Of a stretch of DNA of 64,000 nt, positions 10,665 to 19,959 are shown one piece after another (the stretch's first letter is position 1; each line of letters opens with the position of its first letter). The stretch is from Hemibagrus wyckioides (taxonomy: Eukaryota > Chordata > Actinopteri > Siluriformes > Bagridae): NCBI RefSeq assembly GCF_019097595.1, contig NC_080726.1, forward strand, positions 9,770,205 to 9,834,204, in the 5' to 3' direction. The notes beneath the pieces are model-generated. The model was not told the origin of the DNA. It worked only from the letters and a program-made list of their open reading frames with translations, and did not search any database. Made by a program: the position numbers and the translations under genes.

Positions 10665-13646
10665 TCACGAAAGGCCACACATCCTCTCGCTCACTTCCCA
10701 CAGCTTTTTGGCCAGCCCATCATCTCGGGCCATGTCACTGACTTTGTGTAGGGCACAACAATCGAAGTATCGGCCACTCAGAGGCTCCAAGCCCTCCTGG
10801 AGGGCACAGTGCAGTGTGGTCTGAGCACCGCCTTCTGGGGTCAGAAAGAAGAGCTTGGAGATGATCAGCATCGGCAGCCTCATCCAAATATTTATATTGC
10901 GTCCGAATTCTGTAGCTACGACTCCTGAAAGGAAAAAGATATATGGAGAGAACATATGCAGTGAGCCTGAATTTGTGTTTTGTGTCTTGATGCCTGATTA
11001 CATGACTTCTCAGTCACATTTATGCCAGAAACATTAAAAATAATAACCCCAAGATGATAGTATATGGCTTCAGTGGAAATCATTTGCCATTATTATTTTG
11101 ATCCCCAAAAATAGTTTATTAAATCTTACTGATTCGTTTACTTTTATTTAGGATGGATCTGGAGCCTATCCTGGGATTCCTGGTAGGCAGAAATACAGGA
11201 GAAGATCCAAGACCATCACAGGCCACTATGCACACATTCATTCACACACTTATTCACAACTAGGGCCAATCCATCCACCAGCATGTTTTAGAAGGTGGGA
11301 GAAAACCAGAAAACCCAGATGAAGCCCACACAGAGAGACAGGGAGAACATGTGAGTTCACACAGGCAGATCTATGGCAGAGGACTAAACCTAGGCACTAC
11401 TGACTACTGATCAGAATGCTGTGGGTTGAATCCTGGGACCACTGAGCTGCCACTGCTGGACTCCTGAGCAAGGCCCTTAACCATTAATTGCTCATTTGTA
11501 TAAAAAATGAGATGAATGTAAGTCACTCTGGATAAGGGGCATCTGCCAAATGCCGCAAATATAATATAACAATACAGCATAGCTTTTTCTTTAGATCTTA
11601 AAATAATAACATTTTGAGTATAAGCTTGCACTTTTACACGTCATGTCACTGCTTTAAAAAAAACATGCCTATCAAGATGCTGTACTTACATGGAACGAGT
11701 CCTAGCTTTGCATGATCTGCATCATTGTTGTAGTGAAAAGAACCATGGCCTGTTTTTATTTTGCCCCAGATTGTGTATAATGTCAGATATTTTAAACACT
11801 CTGTGCCAAGGATGTGACTTAAACATGGCATGGAGCTTGTCATCATGTTAGTCAACACTCTGAGAGCTAAAAACACGAAAAGGAGAATGTTCTATCTGAT
11901 TTGATCACTAACCAGGATGCAGGCTGTAACAGGTCACGCTGCTGCCCTCTAGACGGTTGGCCAGCTCTCGGGTAAAAAGCACATTACAGAGTTTGCTATG
12001 GCAGTAGGCCATGAAGGAGTGCCATATTGACTGTCCTGTCACCAAATCCTTGTGTGTGTTGAGAGTGTTGAAGTCGACAGAGCCCAGGCGATGAAGCTTG
12101 GCTGACACGTTGACGATTCGACTCGGGCCTGATGCCTTTAGCCGATCCAGCAGAAGCAGAGTCAGCAGAAAGTGGCCCAGGTGGTTAACCCCAAACACCA
12201 TGCCAAAGCCATCCTCAGTTTTGCCTGCTGCCATCAGTCCTAGATGAAATAATTTATTTTTAAATCATGTAAGCCATTTTGCTTTACTGATGTATCACAA
12301 TGGTATGTTCTAAATAAACAACAGCTTTCAAGATAAAGATTGATAACAATGCAAATGAAGGTTTATCTGGGTCATGTTAGATCCAGAGCAATCCAAAGAA
12401 CATTGGATATAAAGCAAACCCCAGGCCACACATACTCTCTCTTACACACACACACACACACACAATAATTCATAACTAGGGGCATATTAGTGGGAGGAAA
12501 CCCAAACCAACAAGCTTAGGACCGACCAGGGATCCTGGAGCTGTGAGAAGGAAACACTATGTCTAGTTATTGTGTGGATCCTCTGGACACCCCATGACTC
12601 CTTAATTCCCAGAGACTTGACTGACACACACACACACACACACCCACTGCACTCCCACTGTAATTTTCACTCATTACTTTTAATGCAGCTACAATCAATC
12701 AGCTGCTAACTGTTTATGTTTACAATCTGAGTATCTTTACTTGCACCTTACAACTAAACTATACAGAACTTGATGTAGAACTTGTGGAACTATGTTATGT
12801 CCAAGTTCTCAGTTCTGTGATGTTTTATGTATCTCTGTGTTCGGTGTAGCACCATGGTCCTGGAGGAACCAGGTCCATTGTGAATGTTGGAAAAGGTGAT
12901 CAAAATAAAAAGTAAACCAAGTGTGTGATCCCAAAGCCTGCCTCCTTCCTGCCCAAAACATGTAACAGTCACCTGCATTGTTGATGAGCAGGTCCAGCCT
13001 GGGCTCGGTCTTGAGAAACGTCTCAGCAAAATCGCGCACAGACTTCAGACTGGCCAAGTCCAGATGCATAAACAACACCGCCATGTTGCCAGTTTCCTAC
13101 AAAACACAAAAACCAATATTTACTATTTTGCACTGTGCATCACCAAAGCCATTAGGCAGAATCAGAACCACATGCAATAACTTCACCTTTCTGATGTCAT
13201 ACGCAGCGGCCTCAGCTTTCTCCTGGTTTCGGCAAGCCAGAATAACCCGGGCCCCTCGTCGGGCCAAATCCAGGGCCGTTGCCTTCCCAATGCCAGTGTT
13301 AGCACCTGTGATATAAATTTGTTAAGGGAACCCCATCACATCAAGATAAGTGAGAAAAGCAAATATCACTGTTAGGCATACAAGTTTCAATCCCAAATGA
13401 GAAATAACAGAATTACAGCTCACTACTGGCTAACACTAGGATATTTTTTCATAACTACAGTAAACCTTACAGTCTTTGCATTTCGTGAAACTTGTAAATG
13501 AAGTGTTTTAATAGCTCACCGGTGACCACAGCTGTCCTCCCGTTCAGCATCGCTTTACTCCTGCATCTGGCTCCTCTAAACACGTTGTAGTAAATAAGTA
13601 TATACGCCGCAACAGCAGCTGTTATAATCGCCAACACAACGGACAT
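10665..13646 (-). CDS. dhrs13: dhrs13-like short-chain dehydrogenase/reductase (retinol dehydrogenase type)
   Basis: Five coding exons join in frame on the minus strand: 13646-13520, 13305-13187, 13096-12973, 12239-11913 and 10924-10665. Each has GT-AG borders, and together they give 318 aa. An N-terminal hydrophobic anchor (about residues 3-20) precedes the Rossmann fold. The cofactor motif TGANTGIG is at 42-49, NNAG at 121-124, the catalytic Ser at 169 (NVSAKLH) and the active-site YCHSK at 202-206. These place it in the classical SDR family of microsomal retinal/retinol dehydrogenases. YCHSKLCN and the overall length match fish DHRS13 paralogues best; human DHRS13 is longer at the C terminus. 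Family knowledge suggests NADP(H)-dependent oxidoreduction of retinoids or similar lipids at the ER or mitochondrial membrane; the substrate is not shown here. Several dhrs13 paralogues exist in fish, so which one this is stays open. RDH11-14 relatives are the alternative call. Confidence 0.9.
11150..11400 (-). repeat. SINE-related tail fragment
   Basis: This segment in the last dhrs13 intron reads as the antisense body of a tRNA-derived fish SINE. Blocks such as CACACATTCATTCACACACT, GGCCAATCCATCCACCAGCATGTTTT, GGTGGGAGAAAACC and GGGAGAACATG are typical. It adjoins another SINE segment at 11400-11560. Confidence 0.65.
11400..11560 (-). repeat. tRNA-derived SINE fragment
   Basis: Contains GTGGGTTGAATCCTGGGACC, GAGCAAGGCCCTTAACC and the widely shared tail GTAAGTCACTCTGGATAAGG...ATCTGCCAAATGC. 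It lies in the intron before the last dhrs13 coding exon. Orientation is judged from the tail and is uncertain. Confidence 0.6.
12370..12660. repeat. Degraded SINE tail and (CA)n runs in a dhrs13 intron
   Basis: Two CA runs (near 12445-12463 and 12625-12642) sit with remnants such as TAATTCATAACTAGGGGCA and GTGGGAGGAAACCC, the antisense tail of a fish SINE. No coding content. Confidence 0.55.
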
Positions 13647-13780
13647 TATTTATTATATCTCTCCTGTATTCACGATCCCGGGTTCAAGGAAAAAGAAAGT
13701 TATAATTTATTTATCCCGTACTTTAAACCCTCTTGTCTGTTCTGACAAGTTGTGTGTTTTTGCAGCCTTTAAGGTTTAAA

Positions 13781-13803
13781 TGACGTCATCGCCCTACTTC
13801 CGG
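13781..13803 (-). promoter_or_regulatory. CRE and ETS-type sites upstream of dhrs13
   Basis: A perfect palindromic CRE (TGACGTCA, 13781-13788) is followed by ACTTCCGG (13796-13803), an ETS core in reverse. They lie 135-157 bases upstream of the start codon at 13646. Such sites mark many TATA-less vertebrate promoters. Function is inferred. Confidence 0.5.
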
Positions 13804-13966
13804 ATCTCTCCTCTGCAGTCATCCTGTTCGACCACTAGGTGGCGCACGTGCTGTTTTTTTCATTCCAAGGCGCGTGATACAAACCAATATCTTGTATATT
13901 GCACCAAAAAAAATGGTTGCATTAATTAATTTTATCTTTATTGTGTTAATATAATAGACAAAGCTA

Positions 13967-14706
13967 CACAATATTGCCAAAAGTTTTGGGACACCCCTCT
14001 AAATCATTGAATTCAGGTGTTGTTTTTTCAGGGGTTGGGCTTGACCCCTTAGTTCCAGTGAAAGGAACTGTTAATGATTCAGCATACCAAGACATTTTGG
14101 ACAATTTCATGCTTTGTGGGAACAGTTTGGGGATGACCCCTTCCTGTTCCAACATGACTGCACACCAGTGCACAAAGTAAGGTCCATAAAGACATGGATG
14201 AACGAATTTGGTGTGGAGGAACTTCACAGAGTCCTGACCTCAACCTGATTGAACTTCTTTGGGATGAATTAGAGCAGAGACTGTGAGCCAGGCCAAAACT
14301 GGGACGTCTGCCTTTACATGCACACAAATGTAATGTGGAGTTGGCCCGCGCTTTACAGCTATAACAGCTTCAACTCCTATGGAAAGGATTTCCACAAGGT
14401 TTAGGAGTGTGTTTATGGGAATTTTATTCATTTTTAGTTTATGGGAAACACCAAACTCACTTATCCATGACCCTTGCTTTGTGCACTGGTGTTGGAACAG
14501 GAAGGGGTCATCCCCAAACTGTTCCCACAAAGTTAGGAGCATGAAATTGTCCAAAATGTCTAAAAAAAGGCCAACTCCATATTACAGTCATGTGCATGTA
14601 AAGGCAGACGTCCCAGTTTTGGCATGGCTCACAGCCCAACCCCTGAAAAACAAACAACCCCTGAATTAAAAAAATTGGGGTGTCCCAAAACTTTTGGCAA
14701 TATATA
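13967..14706. mobile_element. Fold-back Tc1/mariner derivative with inverted transposase remnants
   Basis: Inverted ends (CACAATATTGCCAAAAGTTT at the left, CCCAAAACTTTTGGCAATAT at the right) enclose two opposed copies of a transposase 3' region. The sense copy at 14035-14290 reads [12 protein letters not shown] and AYQDILDNF. The antisense copy at 14480-14560 repeats the same bases reversed. A second inverted pair joins 14281-14345 with 14570-14635 (both contain CAAAACTGGGACGTCTGCCT or its complement). The terminal repeats and coding remnants match the element at 35466-36696, so this is a rearranged relative. It cannot encode a transposase. Confidence 0.85.
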
Positions 14707-14789
14707 AATTGTTGTTTTTTGGGTGGAGGATGGCATATTTGAAAACTTTGCACTATATACACTACACCACATATTTAAGTATTAAAAAT

Positions 14790-15120
14790 ATGGTTGCTTA
14801 GTGGTTACACCTCCAGCGTCCTGGGTTTGAGTCTCGCTCCCGCACACTGTGTGTGTGGAGTTTGCATGTTCTCCCAGTGCTTGGTGGGTTTCCTCCTGGT
14901 GCTCCGCCCCCCACACGCCCCCCACAGTCCACAGACATGCTTCTAGGCTGATTAGAGTCTCTAAATTGCCCGTAGTGTGTGACTGCGTGAGTGAATGAGT
15001 GTGTGTGTGTGCCCTTCGATGGATTGGCACTCTGTCCAGGGTGTATCCTACCTTGATGCCCGATGACAACTGAGGCTCCCCGTGACCCGAGGATAGGTCG
15101 GATAAGACAATGAAATGAAA
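14790..15120 (+). mobile_element. tRNA-derived SINE, near full length
   Basis: The head (TGGTTGCTTAGTGGTTACAC, then GGGTTTGAGTCTCG) matches RNA polymerase III A-box and B-box spacing of a tRNA-like promoter. The body has GTTTGCATGTTCTCCCAGTG, CTAAATTGCCCGTAGTGTGTG, a GT-rich run and CACTCTGTCCAGGGTGTATCC. The tail ends in an ATGAAATGAAAA simple repeat. It lies between dhrs13 and cryba1. Confidence 0.75.
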
Positions 15121-15310
15121 ATGTCATATCCAAATTCTTACATGCCAGAAAAAAAGCTAATATTAAAATTCAGTTTCAGATTGAAATAAGGTCCAAATAC
15201 AGTCTTCTACAATTTTGACTAATTTGGTTTCACAACAAATCTTCAGGTAATATTTATTTTCATGGTTTTGAAAGGTGAAAAAAAAACACTCAGGGTATTT
15301 TATTAATACT

Positions 15311-15316
15311 TTTATT
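15311..15316 (-). terminator. Polyadenylation signal of cryba1
   Basis: TTTATT on the plus strand is AATAAA on the coding strand, about 330 bases after the cryba1 stop codon. A second candidate is at 15252-15257. Which one is used is not known. Confidence 0.5.
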
Positions 15317-15506
15317 GATCACTTTAGCACTGATCACAGTGTGACAATGATAAGTACTGAATTCCCAGCACTGCCTTATTCTCAGCTGCTGCATGCTTGT
15401 GTTCTGCCACGCCCATCTTTTTTTTGTAAAAACAAGAGAAAGCACTTAACACTTTGCCATGTAGCACCAGATTTCAAGCTTGTGCCATAACTGGTCTGGT
15501 CACAGC

Positions 15507-15641
15507 AGGAATGGAAGAGCAGAAGAGAGGAGGAGGTAGAGGATGAAGATGAGAAGGAGGGGAAGGATGAGGAGGTGAGCGAGGAGGTGGAGATGGGCGT
15601 GGGAGGGAGAGAGGGGACGAGAGAGGGAGGAAGGGAGCAGC
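15507..15641. repeat. Purine-rich (GA) tract in the cryba1 3' UTR
   Basis: About 135 bases are almost all G and A on the plus strand (pyrimidine-rich on the cryba1 strand), starting within a few bases of the cryba1 stop codon. Irregular GAGGA/GGGA units rule out a simple microsatellite. The open frames over it have Glu/Gly/Arg or Ser/Pro composition only and are not taken as genes. Confidence 0.8.
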
Positions 15642-15643
15642 CC

Positions 15644-17134
15644 TCAATGCTGGACACGGCGAATCGATTGCACCTGGAAGGTGTGAGCATGGGATCCCCA
15701 CTCCCGGTAGTGTTTAAACTCTCCCCCATGGCAGTCACACTCCAGGAGATATTGGTAGCCACGGTAGCCAGGGTACTGGTAGCAAATCCAGCTAAAATAA
15801 GATGAGGAAGTGAGGTAGAACAGTAGGCTGGACAAACTGGACTGGTTTTCTAGGCATGGATTAAACAGCTTCCAAATTTTAAAACTAATTTTAATCACCC
15901 TTATATTCATTATGGAGTTCAGGCTTAAACTGTTATCAGGTAAAAGATATAGCAATAATTAACTACAGAAGAGCACTAAGAGGAACTCAAAGTTGCTCAA
16001 AGCATTAAAAGCAGTTAGATAATGTTATTACAGAACACTTACATCACATTTAGAACAATCAAAGCAAGCTTCGGAAACAATATCATGCTGACCTTTCCAC
16101 AAAAAATAGCTTGGTATACATTATTTTATCATTTTTTTTATTTGTTATAATAAAGGAACAGCGATTACACTGCTATAAATGACATTCATTGCTTTTCGTC
16201 ATAAGGGTGACACTGAAAAGCATTGTTTTTAGGAAATAAAAGGATATACAAAAGGTAAAAGAGAGAGTAGAATAGAAAAAGAGTGCATGATACTTACGCC
16301 CCGCTTTGGACCTGCATGGATCCGATCTCGTTGTTGGGCCAGCCCATGGCCTGAAGAGAGGGGTAGTCATCATTCATCTCCCACTGCTGTCCAATGAAAT
16401 TCTCTCGCTCAAAGACTGTGATCTTTGACTCCTTGTGGTTCTGCAAATATCAGAGTAGTCTTTTATTGTTTGTGCATGCAATCCAACACAAGGAGTATGA
16501 TGTAATTCTTATATATACAGTATATACACATATGGATGTTTTCTATATGATTAGAATTTTGAATGATGAACAATAAGTTAGGTTTTTTTATTACAAGAAC
16601 AGTATACAAGACTCACAGCACAGCAGATCGGGCGGAAGGACATCAGTCTCTCAATATGGTAGGCATTGCTGCCACTCCACGCTTCCCAGCGAGGGTAGTC
16701 TCCTCTCTCCAGGATGAACTGCTGCCCACAGAAACTGGAGTGCTCATAACCCACCCAGCTACCCAAGCACACACACAGACACACAAGAAGGTTAGAAAGC
16801 ACACTACATCAGTACATTTAAAGCCTTATTAGAAAACAAATATCAATGTGAGTCTACATTTTATTTCCACAACATGGCTGAGAACTTACGCTCCACACTC
16901 CACCTTCAGTGAGCGAACGTTGTCAATTCCACACTCCATGATGTTCTTGCAGGAAGAAGTGAAGTCCATGCGCTTGCCCTGGAAGTTCTCCTGGTCATAT
17001 ACTGTGATCTAGACATGTGTAACAGGTTATGAGAAATATGAAGTTTGTTTTTAATGCAGTATATTGCAAGATCACGACAGACTCACCTTCCATGGTCCTG
17101 TTGGTGGTCCTGGTGTTGGGTTTGTCTGAGCCAT
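15644..17134 (-). CDS. cryba1: Beta-A1 crystallin
   Basis: Five coding exons on the minus strand, 17134-17087, 17008-16890, 16758-16617, 16440-16298 and 15791-15644, join to 199 aa. Exon sizes 119, 142 and 143 are those of the family, and each border is GT-AG. The start [11 protein letters not shown] and the signature stretches [55 protein letters not shown] and [15 protein letters not shown] match vertebrate CRYBA1. Each of exons 3-6 of the usual scheme encodes one Greek-key motif, giving two beta-sandwich domains joined by a short linker. It is a structural lens protein that forms beta-crystallin oligomers. In mammals an upstream in-frame ATG also gives beta-A3; no such ATG is seen here. 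An untranslated first exon is proposed at about 17696-17740 behind a TATA box. The neighbouring crystallin is transcribed in the opposite direction. Confidence 0.96.
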
Positions 17135-17362
17135 GCTTACAAATACCTCAATATTGAGTAAGTGACCTGAGCAACACACACACACACACACACACAACAC
17201 AATAAGGTAAAAGGAACAGGCATAGGGCTATGTATGATTGGCAATTAAGCTATTAATGCAATTATTAAGGCATAAAATGCAAAACATTGTTAGAAAAATA
17301 TATATCAATACCAGTATTGCCCTAACAAGCCAGATTTCCCAAGCTCACTACTTCTTTCCCCG

Positions 17363-17422
<60 letters not shown>
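17363..17422. repeat. (ATT)n microsatellite
   Basis: Twenty ATT units in the proposed first intron of cryba1. The poly-Leu reading of the plus strand is an artefact. Confidence 0.95.
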
Positions 17423-17425
<3 letters not shown>

Positions 17426-17695
17426 AATGCATTTCAACAGCATCAAAATCAAGACATGCTGAAGACAGTAAATTTGTTTCCAATTAATGACAACAAATTA
17501 TAAAATTCTGGTCCTTTGCATGAGTGGTCTTAAGTGAATGTGCGAAGTTCAGTATGTGGTTAAGTGCATGCAAAGATGTATGTTGTGTTTGTCTTGGACC
17601 ATGTGGAACACTGTGTTGTGCAATGGTGCCTCCCTACCAAAGAGTTTTACAAGTCAGACAGAAATTGACTGAAAGGACTGAGATGTACCGCTTAC

Positions 17696-17740
17696 CTGAC
17701 CTACCTAATAAATAGCTGTCAAGGGGCTCCACACAACCAT
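17696..17740 (-). other. cryba1: Proposed untranslated first exon of cryba1
   Basis: A TATA box at 17762-17770 predicts a start near 17740, and a good donor (CAG then GTAAGC) ends the exon at 17696. The matching acceptor (GCTCAG) lies about 35 bases upstream of the start codon in the next exon. A short upstream ATG at 17740 would end at a TAG at 17705 after 11 codons, out of frame with the main start. Whether it is transcribed depends on the exact start site. Confidence 0.55.
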
Positions 17741-17761
17741 GTCCTGACCTCAAACTGGGAT

Positions 17762-17770
17762 CTATTTATA
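17762..17770 (-). promoter_or_regulatory. TATA box of cryba1
   Basis: TATAAATAG on the minus strand, a consensus TATA box with correct spacing to a first exon that ends in a strong donor. Confidence 0.7.
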
Positions 17771-17816
17771 CATGGCTTGGCTGAAAGGAAAAAGCTAGGC
17801 CACAGGCCAACCAACG

Positions 17817-17823
17817 GTCAGCA
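17817..17823 (-). promoter_or_regulatory. Maf-type half-site upstream of the cryba1 TATA box
   Basis: GTCAGCA on the plus strand is TGCTGAC on the gene strand, the half-site of a Maf recognition element. It lies about 50 bases upstream of the TATA box. Lens crystallin promoters are classically driven by large Maf factors through such sites; binding here is inferred. Confidence 0.45.
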
Positions 17824-17859
17824 CTTTGCTCCAGGCCTCATTGTTCGCACCTGAGCCAC

Positions 17860-18733
17860 TGGCTTTGCACAGCCCGCATTACCGGCTGCCAGGAGGGCAC
17901 CGTGCCCACTGCTGTACACTGCCAGGGCAGTCGCTTACATAGATAGTTTTACACATGACGGTTTTGTCAGGTGAAAGGCCCACATCCGGAAAGAGGGAGT
18001 CTGTCCTAGTTAGAGATCATTTTACCAACACTATTTTCTGTAATACATTTATACACTGCCTTTATCACTAAAACAAATAAAGCTGGTCTAATATCTAACA
18101 TTCACATTTTTACTCAAATACTCGCAGGGATATAGAATTATTACAAACAAGCATTCGCTGAGAGCCTGCTGCTGGTCACACTCAACCCCCAGACACGCAG
18201 CGCTTTAACTGACCTCCTGTTCTTACATACTCCCACATAAATGCATGCACACACGCACACACACGTAAGCCTTTACATGTCCATCCATTCAACATCCATG
18301 TCCTGCCCACTCTTTTGATTTTATGCAAAACAGTCTGCCAGACAAGGCCATAGGGGAACATGAGGAGGAGTGTGACATGGTGGAAAGAAAAGTGAGATGA
18401 TGTGCAATATATAAGCCCTTTTAATCTGAAGACCATTAATATGGAATATCTGGTTAAACTTGAAGACAAATATGATATGGTCATTGTTCATTTTACACTG
18501 ATAAATGCTGACATTGTAGCACAAAATTTGCTTCTTTTATGGAAGTTAATCGAATTGAATCAAGCAGCGAAGATTCACACTGTCCTGGATTTTCTGTTTA
18601 AGTCAAGGTCTTAGAATCAAGAAGCCAAAAACACAGCAAACAGTCCACCAGTACACATAGAAACACATAACACCACTGAGTTTAGCCTACTAAGGTCAGC
18701 ACATTGCACTCAATCCTACATGGAGAAAGAGCA

Positions 18734-18768
<35 letters not shown>

Positions 18769-18870
18769 TGAAGGGATAAAGGGGATAGACGGAGGGAGGT
18801 GGGGGGGTGGGAATTACGGTGTGGGCCAGCTTTTTGCTGACACCGGTGGGTGTCCAGCTGAGTCCTGGAA
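17860..18870. other. Core of the divergent crystallin intergenic region
   Basis: No gene was recognised. GC-richer sequence at 17860-17930 borders the cryba1 promoter. The middle is A/T-rich with a GA microsatellite at 18736-18766 followed by a G-rich stretch. It separates two divergent crystallin promoters and may hold shared lens enhancers. Confidence 0.45.
18736..18766. repeat. (GA)n microsatellite
   Basis: About 15 GA units between the two crystallin promoters, roughly 210 bases upstream of the TATA box of the plus-strand gene. Confidence 0.9.
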
Positions 18871-18886
18871 CAAAGCATCAAACAGA

Positions 18887-18901
18887 GTCAGCAAGGTCAG
18901 C
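18887..18901 (+). promoter_or_regulatory. Tandem Maf-type half-sites upstream of the beta-B1-like crystallin
   Basis: GTCAGCA (18887-18893) is followed nine bases on by GTCAGC (18896-18901). These are two TGCTGAC-type half-sites about 75-85 bases upstream of the TATA box. This is the distance and type of site known from other crystallin promoters. Factor binding is inferred. Confidence 0.45.
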
Positions 18902-18973
18902 TCCTAAAAGCCAGCACTTTTATCCAATAGCCTGGTGGCATGCTGGCTCAGTAGCATCACCAGGGTGTGTTTG

Positions 18974-18986
18974 TATATATATATAA
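18974..18986 (+). promoter_or_regulatory. TATA box of the beta-B1-like crystallin
   Basis: TATATATATATAA lies about 30 bases before the proposed transcript start. An untranslated first exon would run from about 19010 to 19092, ending in a donor TTTTG then GTGAGA, and splice to the acceptor GTCTGCAG just before the start codon at 19960. Confidence 0.6.
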
Positions 18987-19959
18987 CCCTCCGTGTGACT
19001 GGAAACAGAGCTTCATTTGGGCCTTGCCATCTTTTTCCTGTGCCAGCACCTCTCTTACATTCCATCGCTCTCTTCTTGACTGCAGTGTTTTGGTGAGATT
19101 TGGGTGGGGTTAATGGATAATGAAAGAGATACCTTTAATGGGATTAAAGAGGATCCTTTCTATTGGGAAACCCATATAATCCCATATCATTTAAGGTGCT
19201 GAGTGTAGTGATCCTAGGTACTATATCATTTAAAGTAAGACACAACCTTTTTTTTTTTTTACAGTAGACATTTGCCACTTGAGTGCTAATATTCTCACAT
19301 CATTGTGTTGTATTGAACCTTGGGGGAAAAATATACATTTATTAATGCGAATCTTTTTAAATGTGGATTTGTCTTTGGATGACGTCAATGTTGGAAAATT
19401 GTCTTTGGCTGAAGCCACTCTAAAGAGAAAGAAAATAATGGGAATCATTGAGAAGTAATTTCTTTATAGTTTATACAGTTTCTACTGTTATAACAACTGT
19501 TTTCATCTTGTTTTGTTTTCAGTATAAAATCTAATGTAGTTCCAACAAAATCCTATTTATTATGATGAACCTGTACAAAATAATTTCATGTTTTCTCCAC
19601 TTTACATGTGGAATATCACAATGACATGAAATCGGCACTCTTCTCTTGAATGTTGTTGTTTATTTTCTACTACAGTTAAGGAGGATATAGCTTATAGATT
19701 TAAAAATATATATCAAAAAACTGAAACATGACAATCTGTCTGACTGATTCACACTATTAAGACTGGTTAGGTTTCCAGTAGTTAACTCAAGACTATGTTT
19801 TATTAGGTGCTACGAGATTCAAGGCCTAGTAAAACTAGTGATATAATCAATGTTTACTGCTGCCATTAACAATAGAGAGCTTTCCCCTTTTTAGCAGATG
19901 ACAAAATGATGACAGTGCTTCAATATTTTCGCTTCTTCTCTGTGTCTGCAGCCTCAGCC

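Noticed and set aside
15382..15805. Overlapping open frames of 75-126 codons on both strands next to cryba1
   Set aside because: They arise from the purine-rich tract and from shadows of the last cryba1 exon; their Glu/Gly or Ser/Pro composition is not protein-like.
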